Shown here piece by piece: positions 33,926-44,831 of a stretch of 64,000 nt of DNA; the stretch's first letter is position 1; each line of letters opens with the position of its first letter. The notes below the pieces were generated by a model that was not told the DNA's origin, ran no database searches, and was given only the letters and a program-made list of their open reading frames with translations. Source of the stretch: Panicum virgatum (Eukaryota; Streptophyta; Magnoliopsida; Poales; Poaceae); NCBI RefSeq assembly GCF_016808335.1, contig NC_053150.1, positions 48,106,119 to 48,170,118 on the forward strand, in the 5' to 3' direction. The translations under genes and the position numbers were made by a program.

Positions 33926-36883
33926 ATGCCGCCGCCGGCGCCGCTCTTCCTCTCGCTCCCCTCGCTTCCCCAACCACTCCGCAATACTGAGTTTACAGTT
34001 AACCGTGACTTTTCTTTCCCAGCGGTCGATTTTTTGGACCGCGCTCTCACGTGGCAGGCCCACCACCCACCTCTTTTTCCTCTGATCCCGCAGCACCCCC
34101 TCCCCACGCTCCTTTTCTCTTCCTACCGCATCCCCCACGCCTCTTTCTCCTTCCTCCGTCCCCCTCAGATCCATCCCGCGTGCCCTTCCTCCATCTCCTT
34201 CCTCTGACACCCCCGGCGGCAGCGGCGGTGGAGGCGGCGGCGGCTGCGAGGTCGCAGCGCTGCGTGGTGGCTGCGGCGGCCGCGAGGTGCGCCTGCGGCA
34301 CGGCGGCGGCGGCTGCCGCGAGGTCCGCACGCGGCGCGGCGGCGGGGAGGCGCGACGGGGCGGAGCGGCGGATCCGGCGCCGGGGAGGTGGCGGGGCGGG
34401 GCGGCAGCGGCGGGGATGCGCGGCGCGGCAGATCCGGCGCAGGGGAGGTGGCGGGGCAGGCCGGCGGCGACGGGGAGGCGCCCAGATCCGCCGCCGCCTC
34501 GCGCCTCCATTTTTTTTGCAAAAAATTTTCAACAATTTTTTTTTGAATTATTTTTTTCGGATGAATATTTTTTTTAGTGACGCAAAAAAAAATTCTTGAA
34601 TTTTTTTTGTTCTCTCCAATTTTTTTTTGAATTTTTTTTTCTGGTCTCCAATTTTTTTCTTGAATTTTTTTTCTGCTCTAATATTTTGCTTGAAATGTTT
34701 TTCTGTCTCCAAAACTTTTCTTGTATTTTTTTTAAAAAAAATAATCAAAAAACGACAAAAAATTTTCTATAAATGGAAAAAAAGTAACGGTCGGAAAATC
34801 GACCCTACGGGAGCCTCCCGTACAGTTGACCGTAAATTAGCCACACCCCAACCACTCCTGCCTGTCCACCACCGCAAGGCCCCGCATGCCCTAAACCTTA
34901 ATCTGCCCCTCACCTCATCCAGGAAACCCGCCCTTCCCGCGCGCCCCGTCGCCTCCCTCGCGCCAGCTGTGACCACACGCCAGTATGACTGGACGCGCAA
35001 GCAGGTATGCCCAAATTGGTTCAGGATTTGTTTCAAGTTATCTTATTTTCTTACCAAATCACCAGAATTTCTAGCTTGTTTTCTTCTGCTGGCGATAAAT
35101 TTTATTGGAGTTAGACTTTAGAAGCTCAGTTTTGGAGCTGGCTGGATACTTGCTGGTTTGTAAGCTGACCCATGGAAGCATGCATTAGTTTATTGAAGAA
35201 TTATATTACTCTGTGATCTTTTACGGTTCCTGTTGCTTATGTGCTGTAAGTTCTAAAACTCCAAAAAATGTACTGTATGATTTTGTAAATGCCTATGTGA
35301 GTGTGTGAGGATTAAATTGAGCTGGACCACGAAAGATCATTTCAATTAATTGTTTCTTTTGGGCATCATTCCTTTGCTTGGAGAAGTCAGATATTGCATT
35401 GTTCTGCTCTAGACTCACTGTTGCCTATAATGTGCAGTTGGGCACAGAACGCGACACACCCATTGCTGGTTTAGTTAAGACTCTATGTTGCAGCTGGACA
35501 TGCCATATATTGAGGTTCTGTTTGTGCATCGTGTTTATTGCAGAGAATACGGAGGCAGGGTGGTCTATCTCGTAGATATTCAAAAATTGTGTCCTATTAC
35601 GGGCTCACAACTCCACCATATAAACTGGTATGTACTGTGACCTTTCTAAACATATTTGGGTGCTGTCATTAGAGTGTCAAAATTTTAACATTTAGGTTGC
35701 TTTTGTGGTTTGATGTTCAGGATGCTCTGGAACCATATATGAGCAGGAGAACAGTTGAACTTCATTGGGGTAAACACCATCAGGATTATGTGGAGGGCTT
35801 AAATAAGCAGCTTGCTAGCAGCCCGCTGTATGGATACACTCTGGAGGAGCTGATAAAAGAAGCGTACAACAATGGCAATCCATTACCAGAATATAATAAT
35901 GCAGCCCAGGTAATTTGTTGATGATTTATTGAAGTTTGCTTACAATCCCATTTGCTTCATGTCACTTGTTTTTTTTTTATGCTTTTACCAATAGATGATA
36001 GTTTTCAGAGCTTCAACCTTCTGCCTTCTGATTTGCAGGTCTGGAACCATCACTTCTTCTGGGAATCTATGCAACCAGAAGGTGGTGGCTTACCTGAGGG
36101 AGGTGTTTTGCAGCAGATTGAAAAGGATTTTGGCTCGTTTACTAATTTCAGGGAAGAGTTTATTTCCTCAGCCTCACAACTATTGGGGTCTGGTTGGGTT
36201 TGGCTTGTCTGTAAGTTTCCTTTCATTGTCTTTCATGTGCAGGCAGTATTGATCAAACTTGCTGATTTTCTGGTGTGCTATTTCTAAAGCTAATTTCTAA
36301 GTTTAGGTTATATTCTGCTGAATGTTTGTTGCAGTGAAGAGAAATGAGAGAAAGCTTTCGGTGGTTCACACAAGAAATGCCATCTCCCCATTTGCTTTTG
36401 GCGATATTGTATGTTTACTAGACTGCTTTTTCCCTTGATGTATACATTGAAATATTTAGAGTAACATTTTCAGTATATACTTCGCAATGACATCCCATAT
36501 TCTCTTCTTGCAGCCAATTGCCAGCCTAGACTTATGGGAGGTAAGGACATTGACTCCAAGTTTCTAAATCCTACTTTGCGCCAAATATTGACATTTCTTT
36601 TTTTTTTGTTCAGCATGCTTACTACTTAGACTACAAGGTATGTTCCACCTCTCATTTTCTTTGGTGTAATGAAAAGTTAGTTCTAACTTTTTATGTTTGG
36701 CAAGTTAGTTTGAATTTAGCAGAAAACATCTGTGGTGCTTCCTTTTCAACTTTGCAGGATGATAGGCGGACATATATTACAAACTTTATGGACCATCTCA
36801 TCTCTTGGGACACTGTCACTCTGCGCATGATGCGTGCTGAGTCTTTTGTGAACCTTGGTGAGCCAAATATCCCAGTGGCATGA
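33926..36883 (+). CDS. FSD: Chloroplast-type iron superoxide dismutase, exon 1 split by a transposon
   Basis: Converts superoxide to H2O2 and O2 in plastids. Exons: 33926-33980 plus 34859-35004 (one exon interrupted by insertion), 35544-35627, 35721-35909, 36039-36210, 36335-36408, 36514-36540, 36614-36637, 36758-36883; all GT-AG and in phase. Without the insertion the frame is 298 aa: a Pro/Leu/Arg-rich transit peptide (about 65 aa), then the SOD fold. Metal ligands: His110 (LHWGKHH), His162 (WNHHFFW), Asp246 and His250 (DLWEHAYYLDY). Gln158 in AAQVWNH marks the Fe-type. Exons 2-8 look fully intact. As it stands, the insertion removes the normal start from the reading frame. Transcription from within the insertion, or splicing over it, could still yield protein. 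Which plastid isoform this is cannot be told here. Confidence 0.9.
33981..34858. mobile_element. TIR transposon (MULE-like) in SOD exon 1
   Basis: The two ends pair as inverted repeats of about 50 bp: TTTAC(A/G)GT(T/C)AAC(C/T)GT, a variable 18-20 bp, then GGTCGATTTT-YY-GACCG. The 13-mer CCCCAACCACTCC occurs at 33968-33980 and again at 34846-34858, flanking the insertion; 9-11 bp of it would be the target duplication. Deleting one copy and the insert restores the SOD frame exactly. The interior has a (GGC)n-rich block open in many frames (34200-34500) and an AT-rich microrepeat tract. It may be a Pack-MULE, but the captured source is not identifiable. Confidence 0.72.
34505..34790. repeat. T-rich ~35-bp microrepeats inside the exon-1 transposon
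   Basis: The unit CTCCAATTTTTTTTTGAATTTTTTTTCTG recurs about four times with drift between 34605 and 34725, flanked by more poly-T. It looks like slippage expansion within the element. Confidence 0.5.
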
Positions 36884-37744
36884 GATGCAGATACACCCTG
36901 GTTATCAGGTCAGGATTCAGGACTTTGAAGCAGCCTGGTAAATGTGCAGCTTAATCATGTAACTAGACACATGAAATGAAGGTGCCATTAGTTTCTGCAG
37001 TAACGGAAACACTCAATCCAGAACATCCATAGATTATGTAATGCTCTTTCTCATGGATCTATGGATAGATAGTCCAGTTATTTTCCATGAGAATTGTAGA
37101 TAGTCCAGTTATTTTCCCTTTGGCACCTCATATAAAAGAAACTACTGTATTTAATATCCCCTATCAAGTTGTTTGGTGTTCAGCTGTTTAAAAGTTTGAT
37201 CCCTTGTTTTCATCCACTGAACAGGTATCCTGCGAAGATTTCAGGTCAAATCCTGCAGGAGCAAGCAGAAAGTTGGAAAAGCTGCATAAGAGTTGCCTAT
37301 CTCCCTATTGCCGTATAGATGATGAACTTAAAGATAAGCTTCTGGGTTTTCACCATTGCCCTTGGGCCTTGGCTATTGCTACAAAGAAGTCAGCATCCAA
37401 TTTCAAGACATGCAAACAGAGCAGCTTTAGATACTTGGGACTTGGGACTTGGGAGCATGTAGATTATGGTGTTGGGCAAGGTCCAACTTGGGCTCTGAAG
37501 CCATGGCATTTCCTCTAGGCGGCTATTCTTCAGAACGAGCGCCCAGACTGCAGTAGATTCAGCTCTAAGTTTTCAGGACTTTGTTATGCCAGCGTTTTGT
37601 TGTAGCGGAATGGAACCGTGTTTTGTTTTACTGGTTGAGGAATCCTAATAATTTTGGATTGTAGGGAAACCTTTTATGTGTTAGACACTGCAAGTGTGAA
37701 TCTTAGTAGAAAGAAGTTGACTTTGCAGATTGGAATATCTGATT
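36884..37744 (+). other. 3' flank of Fe-SOD with an unassigned 104-codon frame
   Basis: The first part is the SOD 3' UTR. The frame 37204-37518 begins near an AG acceptor (GAACAG, 37224) and encodes a Cys/Lys-rich peptide without a known domain. It may be an alternative 3' exon or nothing. No other signal is seen. Confidence 0.3.
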
Positions 37745-37826
37745 ATCCTTGCTGCTTCGCACGATACTGCAAACATTGCAAAACTACAGAATTTTTAACA
37801 ACACAGTAAGCCAATACAGTAAAAAT

Positions 37827-38153
37827 TCAGTTGGAAATTCCTAACAAATGGGTGCCCCGTAAGAAATGTATCAAAACCATTGGATCTGAGCTCTTTTTGG
37901 TGGCAAGCTGAGCTTCGATGTTCTTTTTCTTCATTTCAAGGGCCTTGAGTTTGAGTGCTGCTTCTGTGAGTTGATGAGCTTCGGTGTTTTCAGTGTTATC
38001 AATCGGATCTCCATGAAGAGCAGCTTCGTTGGTGATGTCTTCAATTCGTGGGTTGACTCCTTCGTGCTGCAGTTGAGTGCCGTCGAGGGTATGGCCAGGC
38101 TCAGTGGAGGTGCTTGTGGTGCCGGTGGTGGCTTTCTTCTTCGCTGGGGCCAT
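37827..38153 (-). pseudogene. Truncated Gypsy gag N-terminus
   Basis: The frame reads minus-strand from the ATG at 38153 (MAPAKKKATTG) through a Thr/Glu/Asn-rich segment to a Leu/Lys coiled stretch and stops at 37827. The position directly after a primer-binding-site-like stretch (GGCGCCCAC, near 38180) and the LTR fits the start of a Ty3/Gypsy Gag. The remaining ~10 kb of the element is missing. Confidence 0.55.
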
Positions 38154-38190
38154 CGTGGGTAGTCTTTCGAGGTGTAACAGTGGGCGCCGC

Positions 38191-38927
38191 TGTTGGGATC
38201 TTAGCTTCTTAGACGCCCAGACAGGGAGTATGAACAGTATGAAGATGGCAATGAAAGTAGGTGCTGAATTCTCCAATAATAATCAGAAAATTCAACCCTT
38301 TATACTGTGGAGAGAGGGTCTATTTATACCCCTAGCCCTCGGCCAGGTTTTCCTAAATTGCCCCCTCCCAACTCATTTACAGCTCACTTTTAGCCGGCTT
38401 CGGGGTAAAATTACAAGGTGAGAGGTGTACAAATCCGACCTTCTCACGTATTCGAGAGGTGTACAAATCCGACCTTCTCACATATTCACGTTTCACACAC
38501 ATATCTACGACCGACGAAGGTTTTCACTTCCTTCGGGGACCTACGGGAGTCACAGCCATGAAGATTCCATCAACGAGCAATCAGCAGTCACCTTCGTTCC
38601 CAAAGTTGATCCCTTTACCCGAAGGTCCTGGTCTTCGAACTTGTGCTTCTGAGCAACCGTTCGTCACCTTCGGCCGGACGAAGGCGATATCCTTCGTCAC
38701 CGAAGGTATTGGTCTTTGCGCTTGCGCTTCTGGGCAGTCATCCATCACCTTCGGCCTACAGAAGGTGATATACTTCGTCCTCGAAGGTCATGGTCTTTGA
38801 GCTTGCGCTTCTGAGTATTCATCCGATACCTTCGGGTATGCTTAGCTTCCTCTCGTTGGGGCCCTGCAAACGAGTTAGGGGGCATTTCCAAGGGTGAGGG
38901 GTTGACCCGAAGGTCCAATCCCCGACA
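38191..38927 (-). mobile_element. Gypsy LTR (737 bp) of a truncated minus-strand element
   Basis: On the minus strand it starts TGTCGGGG and ends CCCAACA; the primer-binding-like site and gag start follow at lower coordinates. It holds a 34-36 bp tandem repeat (38420-38490, AGGTGTACAAATCCGACCTT twice) and several CTTCGG/CCGAAG(G) motifs. No partner LTR is present, so no target duplication can be tested. Confidence 0.6.
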
Positions 38928-39382
38928 GACATTATCGATGAATTCGGTACAAATAAACTGTAATTGAGATCATCCAGCTGACAAAAGCATCTATACTCTT
39001 TCCCAGTTGCTCTGTTTCCCTGATGTTAACGTTCATATTGCTCGTCCGAACCAATTGGTGGATGCTGCGCTCTCACATTGATCGTAAAAGGCGAGGCCCA
39101 TTGTTCAAGCTTTGTAGCCTTTCACCAGATTCTCAAAGGATGCCTTTGTCAAGTTGCGGAGCAACTTTTGACACTTGAAAGCACATACGAGTGTGGGCTC
39201 GCAGACATGACAGACGGTGCTAATGATAACTTCACGCTAACGAATGAGATGGGTTCAGAATCTGAATCGGAATCGGATGCTAACAATACGAATATACGAT
39301 GCGGCAGTTCAAACCATGGTTGGCTACAGTACTATAGTAGAATCCTGTTCAGGCACACGAATGCTCATGCTGACAGAACATG
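38928..39382. other. Spacer between the Gypsy fragment and LINE 2
   Basis: About 450 bp of mixed sequence with a 107-codon frame (39078-39401 +) that has Glu/Ser repeats but no domain. The LINE 2 5' junction lies near its end. Confidence 0.3.
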
Positions 39383-42300
39383 CTCTCTTCATCTACTATG
39401 ACATGCTCTATTACGTTCTTTAAAACCAGAATAGCTCAAGCTTGGCATCAAACTTTTGCAAAACCTTTCCATCAGCATACTAAAACTTTAGCGGCCACTC
39501 TTAAAAAATGGGTTAAGAAGAAGAAACCTCTAAACCAGCAGCTTACTGACATAGAGCATGAGCTTGCCCACATACAACAAACCCCACCACATCTGATTGA
39601 ACACTCTACAGAAGAAAACTTAACAAAGCGTCACGCCCAGATTCTAGACAAGCTTACTGACTACTACAGACAATTATCCAAAAAGCATTGGGCAACAAAA
39701 GGTGATAGAAACACAAGATTTTTTCAGCAAGCTTGCACAAGGAGAAGGCGAAAGAATAGGATTCTCTTCATTGAAAATGGTCCCAACTCCATGGTGTCTA
39801 ATCCTCAAGATATTGCTCAGGAATTTATTCACTATTTTACTAATCTTTTCACTTCCACCATTCCTGTGCACAACTTAAATTTTTCTCATGAGGGCTCTAT
39901 TACTAATGAATTCACTAATTCAGTTCCAAGTATTGACGAGTGCTTACAGATTATCAAGAGCATGAAACTAAATGCAGCACCTGGACCTGATGGGCTCAAT
40001 GTAGCATTCTACCGAGCAGCATGGCCGTGGTTAAAAGAAGATATACACAAGCTGATCACAGATTTCTATACCTCAGGTAACTTCCCCGAACATCTAAACT
40101 GTACTGACATTGTTCTGATTCGTAAGAAGGCTCATGCAAATCATGTTACAGATTATAGACCTATAAGCCTCACAAATGTAGCTTACCGTCTCATTGCAAA
40201 ATCTTTAGCTAATCGTCTCAAGGAGGAGCTACCCGGTTATATTCATCATTCTCAACATGCCTTTATTCAAGGAAGAAGGATTACAGACAACGTCATTATC
40301 GCCCAAGAGATTGTTCATTCTTTCAACCTGAAATCTTTTAAACAACATGCCTTCATATTAAAGATTGATTTGGCAAAAGCTTTTGATCGAATAGAATGGT
40401 CTTTTGTGCTTGATGCCTTGCGACGTAAAGGTTACCAGGGCCACTTCATAAAACTAGTTCATGCATGCATTTCCACTGCATCTTTTTCTGTAAATATCAA
40501 TGGGGAATCCTATGGTCATGTTTCTGCTACTAGGGGTATCAGGCAAGGTTGCCCACTCTCTCCATACTTATTTGTCCTTGCTATAAATGAGCTATCTATC
40601 AGACTTCAAGATGCCATGGACAATGCAGAGCTTACAGGTGTTGCTTTGGGCCCGGGTTGTCCGTCAATTCATTCCATTCTTTTTGCTGATGATCTGATCA
40701 TTTGTGGGGAAGCAGATATCCAGCAGGTACACACAATTAATAATATTCTCCAGTCTTTTTGTGCCATGTCAGGACAAACACCGAGTTGGTCCAAGTCTTC
40801 AATTCTTTTCAGCAAAAAGGTAAGCTCAGTCGTTAGATCACAGATCAAGGCTATCTTTCCTGTTGATGATTTCAAGGCTAACACCATGCACTTAGGTCAT
40901 CCTCTGCTCATCACTCATAGGGACAAGAGTAAGGCATATGATTTCATCTATCAAAAGTTCAAATCTAGACTCACTCTCACAAAAGCAAATACCCTCAACC
41001 ATGCTGGCAGGCTTACTCTTATCCAATATGTTTTTGCTTCCATTCCCATCTATTACATGGCTAACATTCTCTTCACCAAGAAATTCTTAGCAAGGATCAC
41101 ATCCATTATCCGTGCTTTTTGGTGGCAAGGTGTTCAAAAGGAGCAGCAAAAAAAACCCATTCATTACAGGTCATGGAATTCCATCTGCAAGCCAAAAAAA
41201 GAAGGGGGCTTGGGTATCAGGAAGTTGGAGCTAGTTAACAAAGGTATGCTTATCAACACTGCTTGGCGCTTTGTTCATAATCCTGACTCTATCATTGCCA
41301 AAATAATCAAAGCCAAGTATTTTCCATATGCCTCCTTATGGACTGCTGTAACCTATTTGCCGAAATCTACCTTCTGGGCTTCCATTCTTAGTATCAGGCA
41401 CCACCTTGAGAAGCATGTTACCATTCAGTTAGTCGAAGGAAATAGCTTGATCTGGAACCAGCCTTGGTGTCCCATATGGAAAGAAATGCACGATCGTTTA
41501 AATCTTGAGCAAAATGATTACCAAATACCAAATAAAGTCTCTGATCTTTGGATGCCAAACTCTAAAAAGTGGGACACTAATAAAATTGTCACTCTTTTTG
41601 GGCAGCAAACTTTGGATACACTTTTGCAGCTTCCAATCATTTCAGGTTTTGGCCTAGACATCCTTTGCTGGAAGTTAGCTTCTAATGGCCTATGTTCCTC
41701 CAATAGTGCCTACAAAATGCTGGCAATTGAAGAGACAACAAACTCTCCACCAATTAACATTCCCATGCAGGTCCTACAGATCCTTCGTCAAGTGTGTGTC
41801 GACAAGACAATCCAACCAAGGGTCAAGACGTTTGCTTGGAGGTTACTTAGACTTGCTTTGGGCACTGCTAGCCGAGTGCACAGAATAATACCAAGCATTG
41901 ATGAGACATGTTCACGTTGTGGTCGAATAGAGAATGAAAATCATATCTTTTTTGAATGCAGCTTTGCCAGGGCAGTATGGTTTGGATCAGCGCTAGGCCT
42001 CAGAGCGGATGCTTTGCCATCATCAGGACATGGTCTCCATATCCAGGTAGCCACAATCCTACAGCAAGGCCAATCACTATCCACCACAGGCCTGATTTTT
42101 TCTATCATGTGGTGCCTCTGGAAATCACGTAACGATCACAGGTTCAACAATGCACATTGGTCGGTTGCTAGAGTGCTTCATGAGGCTGTAGCTATAGACA
42201 GATCTTACAGTCTGGCCATGGAAGAAGACTTATCCCTTTCTAATACTCCTGCGCATCAAGCCAACCAACAATGCTTACATCTAGGTACAAGACCTGCAAC

Positions 42301-42868
42301 TGTCACTATTCAATTGCAGGATGGGCCAAAAATCTTTTGTGATGCCTCTGTTTGTACACAACCTCCTCCAAATGCAAACCAAACAGGCATAGGTATTTTC
42401 ATACTCACGAATCCAACAAATAGTGTCTGTGATGCATCTTTTCTTCAGGTTGCCGTTCCAAAAATCATCGACCCATTGGAGGCGGAAGCACAAGCTCTCC
42501 TATTAGGAGCCAAATTAGCTCTTGCATTGAACTTGCAGGTGGCCAACTTGCTTACTGACAATCAGATCGTGGCGACGGCTGCACAAGAAGGATCACTACT
42601 CCAAAATCCAGGTCATTGGTCTCTCAGACCAATACTTGCGGACCTTGCAGAAGCCACAAGAGGAATGCATTACTCAATTATCAAGATTGGAAGAGAAGCC
42701 AACAAGGTTGCAGACAAGCTCGCGAAGCAGGCAAGACAAGCCCCAATTCCAAGTTCTTGCCTTTACTCATGCGAGGCTCTAGGGCATTCTCAAAATTGTA
42801 TTGTGCAGATGGCACTACAAAACTTTCAATGGGGCATGTTTTGTCCCATCTCTGTACTTTGCTTATGA
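39380..42868 (+). CDS. LINE ORF2 protein, uninterrupted 1,162 codons (RT-zf-RNase H)
   Basis: Reverse transcriptase and RNase H for target-primed retrotransposition. Order: linker/coiled region (1-150), RT with APGPDGLN, RPISL, HAFIQGR, KIDLAKAFDRIEW, GIRQGCPLSPYLF and FADD (435-438), thumb (LGHPL), zf-RVT CX2CX7HX4C (about 845-862), then RNase H with CDAS, EAEAQ, LTDNQ and NKVADKLAKQA (980-1110). No stops or frameshifts, unlike the other two LINEs. The Met at 39380 is probably accidental because the 5' part is truncated; without the endonuclease it should not be autonomous. Confidence 0.88.
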   Translation: MLSSSTMTCSITFFKTRIAQAWHQTFAKPFHQHTKTLAATLKKWVKKKKPLNQQLTDIEHELAHIQQTPPHLIEHSTEENLTKRHAQILDKLTDYYRQLSKKHWATKGDRNTRFFQQACTRRRRKNRILFIENGPNSMVSNPQDIAQEFIHYFTNLFTSTIPVHNLNFSHEGSITNEFTNSVPSIDECLQIIKSMKLNAAPGPDGLNVAFYRAAWPWLKEDIHKLITDFYTSGNFPEHLNCTDIVLIRKKAHANHVTDYRPISLTNVAYRLIAKSLANRLKEELPGYIHHSQHAFIQGRRITDNVIIAQEIVHSFNLKSFKQHAFILKIDLAKAFDRIEWSFVLDALRRKGYQGHFIKLVHACISTASFSVNINGESYGHVSATRGIRQGCPLSPYLFVLAINELSIRLQDAMDNAELTGVALGPGCPSIHSILFADDLIICGEADIQQVHTINNILQSFCAMSGQTPSWSKSSILFSKKVSSVVRSQIKAIFPVDDFKANTMHLGHPLLITHRDKSKAYDFIYQKFKSRLTLTKANTLNHAGRLTLIQYVFASIPIYYMANILFTKKFLARITSIIRAFWWQGVQKEQQKKPIHYRSWNSICKPKKEGGLGIRKLELVNKGMLINTAWRFVHNPDSIIAKIIKAKYFPYASLWTAVTYLPKSTFWASILSIRHHLEKHVTIQLVEGNSLIWNQPWCPIWKEMHDRLNLEQNDYQIPNKVSDLWMPNSKKWDTNKIVTLFGQQTLDTLLQLPIISGFGLDILCWKLASNGLCSSNSAYKMLAIEETTNSPPINIPMQVLQILRQVCVDKTIQPRVKTFAWRLLRLALGTASRVHRIIPSIDETCSRCGRIENENHIFFECSFARAVWFGSALGLRADALPSSGHGLHIQVATILQQGQSLSTTGLIFSIMWCLWKSRNDHRFNNAHWSVARVLHEAVAIDRSYSLAMEEDLSLSNTPAHQANQQCLHLGTRPATVTIQLQDGPKIFCDASVCTQPPPNANQTGIGIFILTNPTNSVCDASFLQVAVPKIIDPLEAEAQALLLGAKLALALNLQVANLLTDNQIVATAAQEGSLLQNPGHWSLRPILADLAEATRGMHYSIIKIGREANKVADKLAKQARQAPIPSSCLYSCEALGHSQNCIVQMALQNFQWGMFCPISVLCL

Positions 42869-42908
42869 GTGATGATTAATAAAATACTTACTGTTTCAAA
42901 AAAAAAAG
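39383..42908 (+). mobile_element. LINE 2: 5'-truncated L1 copy with open ORF2
   Basis: The copy lacks the endonuclease and begins in the linker before RT. It ends with AATAAA and a poly-A run (42899-42908). It belongs to a different LINE family from the one at 15.4 kb by sequence. Its 3' end stops 27 bp from the CYSTM stop codon, in opposite orientation. No target duplication was found, perhaps because the 5' junction is imprecise. Confidence 0.82.
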
Positions 42909-42935
42909 GAAGCAGGCTGTCAAATATTCTGCGGC

Positions 42936-44659
42936 CTAGTTGCAGCAACAGCAGAGGCAGTCGGGGCAGCACTCGCAGGTCTCGTGGCAGCAGAAGCAGC
43001 ACAGCGCCGTGAAGATGCTGCGAGTGATAGGCAATTGAGCAGACACATAAGAGGGAGCACAGAGTTAGTTCAGCACAAAGAAAACTTTCAGAGCAAGATG
43101 CTTAACGATGATCAACGGTTTCACATCCAAATAAATAAAGTAAAATGATGATACCGTGAGTGAATAACGGTAGCAAATGTTAGATGGTGAAACAAGGTGG
43201 ACAGATAAAGAGTGAACGATCAGCCAGCTGAAGTTTCAGGCCATGTAACTGAAACTGAACTCTGAAACTGAATCGGATTCTACCAATCGTCGGTGCATGG
43301 GTCGCCGCTGCCGGATCACCACGGCGTGCTTCCTCTACGTCATTCGAGCTCCGTGTGGAGGCGCATGTTCAAGACGAGGCACGGGAAACTACTGCCCGGC
43401 GGCGCTCGCGAGGGGATGGCCGCGCCCGCGCCCGCCGCCCGGCGCCACGGCCTACGCACAGCGTGTGGAAGCGAACGAAGTCACCGGGAGCGCCGCGCAG
43501 GTGCCGGTGCCGGTGCCGGCGTGATGCTCGAGGATGTCGCTGGCAGCGCTTCGTCGAAGGGGACGACGGGTCGGGCAGGTAGCACGTCGCCACGCGGACG
43601 GCATGCGTGCGTGCGCGAGGAAAGCGGAGAGGAGGCCTCGCTCCCTATCTGCGGCGATCACGACCGCACACGTCCGATCCAACGCTCGTGAGAGGCCCAG
43701 GGTGGACGGTATTTCATTTACCGTCCACCCCCGGACTGTAGACGAAACACCGTCCACCCTGCGGTCCGACCCGGCCGGCGCCATTGGCGACACGGCCGCC
43801 CAGCCCCGCCGTGTAGGTCTCCGCCGCCCTGTTTCCCGGGTCTAGAATTGTTCGCGACGTGTTCCATCTTGCCACGGACACGGTGCCGCCGTCGGATGTC
43901 TTCATGGTATCGACGGCGTGGACGCCGTCGCCGCGGCACGCGCAGTTCGACGGACGGCTGCTCTGGGCATGTACTGGTGGACGGCATGGCAGGAAGCGCC
44001 ACGGAGAAGACAACGTTGGTGTCCGTCGAGGAACCAAGCTCGGTGCTTCCTCTCCGCCCACGGGAGGAGGTCCAGGCCCGGTAGCTAAACTGACTGCACC
44101 GATATATTTAATTAATTATAAATAGGATTTTAGTTTAGCCTAATCATAATCACTAATTAAATTTAATGTGAAAATCTTTGATTAAACTGATCAGTACCTT
44201 TCGATTCCATTATTGCCTCCGTAGTTGTAGTAGTAGAGCTGATATCGATGCAAATCGAGGGACACCGTATTTCCAAGTCTTCCAGCACCTTAGAGATCGG
44301 TTAGGTTAGGGATATGCTAACCTTGACGGCTAAACTCGTGAGTAATCACGCTTAGGAAAAACTAGGGGTTTTCTCTTGGTTATACAGTGCTGTAGGTTTG
44401 GGGCCGGACTCTTAAATGGGCTGAGTTTGTCTCCCGATCAAAGTCAACTATCAGAAATTAATAATTGGATTAGGATTGAGCTTTTCGGTCCAATTAGATC
44501 TTGACCGAGGTCAATAATTCCAACATACACGACTGAATAAACAGCGAATGGGGAAGGGTGTCGTCTAGCTCACCAGGCGTAGAGGCAGCCCTTCTGCTCG
44601 TGGCGCTTCTGGCAGTGGTCGTAGTAGGACATGTCCTGCGGCGGCGGCGCGTTGTACAT
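42936..44659 (-). CDS. CYSTM (cysteine-rich transmembrane module) protein, 55 aa, complete
   Basis: CYSTM/PCC1/WIH-type proteins are tiny tail-anchored membrane proteins linked to stress and defence. Exon 1 (44659-44574) encodes [16 protein letters not shown] and on to GCLYA. After a 1,556-bp GT-AG intron, exon 2 (43017-42936) encodes [10 protein letters not shown] and the [12 protein letters not shown] end, stop TAG. Phase 2 joins cleanly, giving 168 nt. The Pro/Gln/Tyr-rich head plus a Cys-packed hydrophobic C-terminus is diagnostic. Both exons are too short to be seen as long frames. A TATA box lies 165 bp upstream. The intron contains repeat unit A, and LINE 2 ends in its 3' UTR. I see no damage to the coding sequence. 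Confidence 0.88.
43290..44085 (+). repeat. GC-rich repeat unit A (inside the CYSTM intron)
   Basis: About 0.8 kb. Ordered blocks shared with units B-D include GGCACGGGA-AACTACTGC, GTGGAAGCGAACGAAGTC, GATCCAACGCTC, the hairpin and AGGTCTCCGCCGCCC, then CAGTTCGACGGACGGCTGCTC. The hairpin at 43701-43729 has an 11-bp perfect stem (GGTGGACGGTA) and loop TTTCATT. Frames exist on both strands, but none recurs intact between units. Confidence 0.7.
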
Positions 44660-44820
44660 TCTCGCTCGCTTCTCGCTTCTCGTCGTCCTCGTCCTCCTCT
44701 CTGCGGCCGCCGGCGAAACACTAGCAAACCGAGCTCTCTGCTGCTGCTACTACTTTAGTACTTCTACTTAGGCTCTCAGCTCTCTTCTACCTTGTGCAGA
44801 GCAATGGATGCAGATGGGCT

Positions 44821-44831
44821 CGTATTTATAG
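44821..44831 (-). promoter_or_regulatory. TATA box of the CYSTM gene
   Basis: Minus-strand CTATAAATACG, about 165 bp before the ATG, implies a ~130-nt 5' UTR rich in GAG/AAG. Confidence 0.7.

Noticed and set aside
34047..34599. Pro/Arg/Ala-rich frames on both strands in the exon-1 transposon
   Set aside because: Simple GGC/GCC repeat composition inside the insertion; no domain.
34627..35121. 164-codon frame starting MNFFFW
   Set aside because: Its start lies inside the exon-1 transposon and its end runs past the SOD exon-1 donor. Only the 34859-35004 part is real SOD coding sequence.
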